Shown here: piece after piece, positions 38,324 to 38,886 of the stretch
Numbering within the stretch: the stretch's first letter is position 1
Layout: every line of letters begins with the position of its first letter
From: Arthrobacter sp. Bi83
GTDB lineage: Bacteria; Actinomycetota; Actinomycetes; Actinomycetales; Micrococcaceae
Length of the DNA stretch: 38,886 nt
Reading direction: 5' to 3'
NCBI RefSeq assembly: GCF_918698095.1
Contig: NZ_CAKKLY010000048.1
Location: 1-38,886 of the forward strand
Made by a program: the position numbers and the translations under genes
The notes under the pieces: model-generated
What the model was told of the DNA's origin: nothing
Databases searched by the model: none
The model's input: only the letters and a program-made list of their open reading frames with translations

Positions 38324-38329
38324 TAGGGT
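38324..38329 (+). promoter_or_regulatory. -10-like TAGGGT of the SixA-like gene (leaderless)
   Basis: TAGGGT is followed by 6 bases and then the ATG at 38336; no ribosome site is visible. Confidence 0.35.
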
Positions 38330-38335
38330 GAGTCC

Positions 38336-38863
38336 ATGAGCGGGCACCACAAGAAACGGCTGGTCATCATGCGCCACGCCAAGGCCGACTGGCCGGGCGG
38401 AGTGGCGGACCACGACCGGCCGTTGGAGGAGCGCGGGCACCGCGAGGCTCCGCTGGCCGGCAAGTGGCTGCTCAAGCACCACATCGTCCCCGACTTCATC
38501 CTGTGCTCAAGTGCGCTGCGTACCCGCCAGACCTGCACCTGGGTATGCAGCGAGCTGGGCGACAAAGCGCCGACGCCGAAACTTGAGGACGGACTCTACG
38601 GCGCTTCGGGGCTGAGCATGCTTTCGGTGATCAACCACGTTCCGGACACCGTCACCACGCTGATGGTGATCTCCCACATGCCGGGCGTGCAGGACCTGGC
38701 CATGCACCTGGCGTCCCGGGATTCGAATCACGATGCCTACATGGACGCGGCAACGCGTTTTCCTACCAGCGGACTGACCGTCCTCGAGACGGAAAAATCC
38801 TGGGCGGAGCTGGACGGACAGGATGCGCGCATCACCCACTTCAAGGTCCCCCGCGCCCACTAA
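38336..38863 (+). CDS. SixA-like histidine phosphatase
   Basis: A 175-residue single-domain histidine phosphatase. The active-site RHA motif is in LVIMRHAKADWPGG, the second Arg in SSALRTRQTC and the second His in MVISHMPGVQDL. SixA removes phosphate from phosphohistidine in phosphorelay proteins; actinobacterial homologues may act on other phosphoproteins or small molecules. Full length. The gene follows dodecin by 45 bp but appears to have its own -10 element. Confidence 0.88.
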   Translation: MSGHHKKRLVIMRHAKADWPGGVADHDRPLEERGHREAPLAGKWLLKHHIVPDFILCSSALRTRQTCTWVCSELGDKAPTPKLEDGLYGASGLSMLSVINHVPDTVTTLMVISHMPGVQDLAMHLASRDSNHDAYMDAATRFPTSGLTVLETEKSWAELDGQDARITHFKVPRAH

Positions 38864-38886
38864 GCTCCGGCGGGGCGGTGGTGGGG

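Overview
The window looks like a piece of a high-GC actinobacterial chromosome, most probably Arthrobacter, Pseudarthrobacter or a close relative in the Micrococcaceae. The reasons are very high GC at third codon positions in the right half, single-copy housekeeping genes (tadA, upp), an actinobacterial cell-wall gene under a c-di-AMP riboswitch, and several genes with a -10-like hexamer placed for leaderless transcription. The genus is inference; no rRNA is present.

Left part (1-8,019): the tail of an unidentified gene, an aldo/keto reductase and a 6-phosphogluconate-dehydrogenase-like oxidoreductase on the plus strand, then facing them a seven-gene minus-strand operon, ligK-ligU-ligJ-ligI-ligA-ligB-ligC. 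It encodes every step of the protocatechuate 4,5-cleavage pathway from ring opening to pyruvate and oxaloacetate. All seven genes are joined by stop/start overlaps (ATGA, TGATG or TAATG). No transporter or regulator is present, but an inverted repeat TTCCG-N5-CGGAA lies upstream of the first gene.

Middle part (8,020-19,040): an accessory region with lower and mixed codon bias. It starts with three plus-strand genes that each carry an Rx4H motif near the C-terminus (HEPN-like; the second belongs to the TIGR02391/Ymh family), a candidate RNase-type defence cluster. Next come small toxin/antitoxin-like genes, a decayed tandem gene array, and a compact integrative element: standalone recombinase-like DNA-binding protein, winged-helix replication-initiator-like protein with an internal 15-bp palindromic repeat array, excisionase, XRE repressor and tyrosine integrase, ending at a tRNA-Ser(CGA) gene. 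Several reading frames here are interrupted by single stops or frameshifts.

Right part (19,129-38,886): apparently core chromosome. It holds an oxidoreductase / divergent pterin-synthase-like / glycosyltransferase trio, a winged-helix HTH_42 protein, tadA, a PAP2 phosphatase, upp, a VOC protein, a HAD phosphatase, a three-gene membrane glycosyltransferase operon (GT2-GtrA plus two GT39), a secreted transglycosylase under a c-di-AMP riboswitch, an OmpR-type two-component system, a membrane-anchored Pro/Gly-rich protein, an orphan PhoB-type winged-helix regulator, dodecin and a SixA-like phosphatase.

All calls come from reading the sequence; no database search was run.
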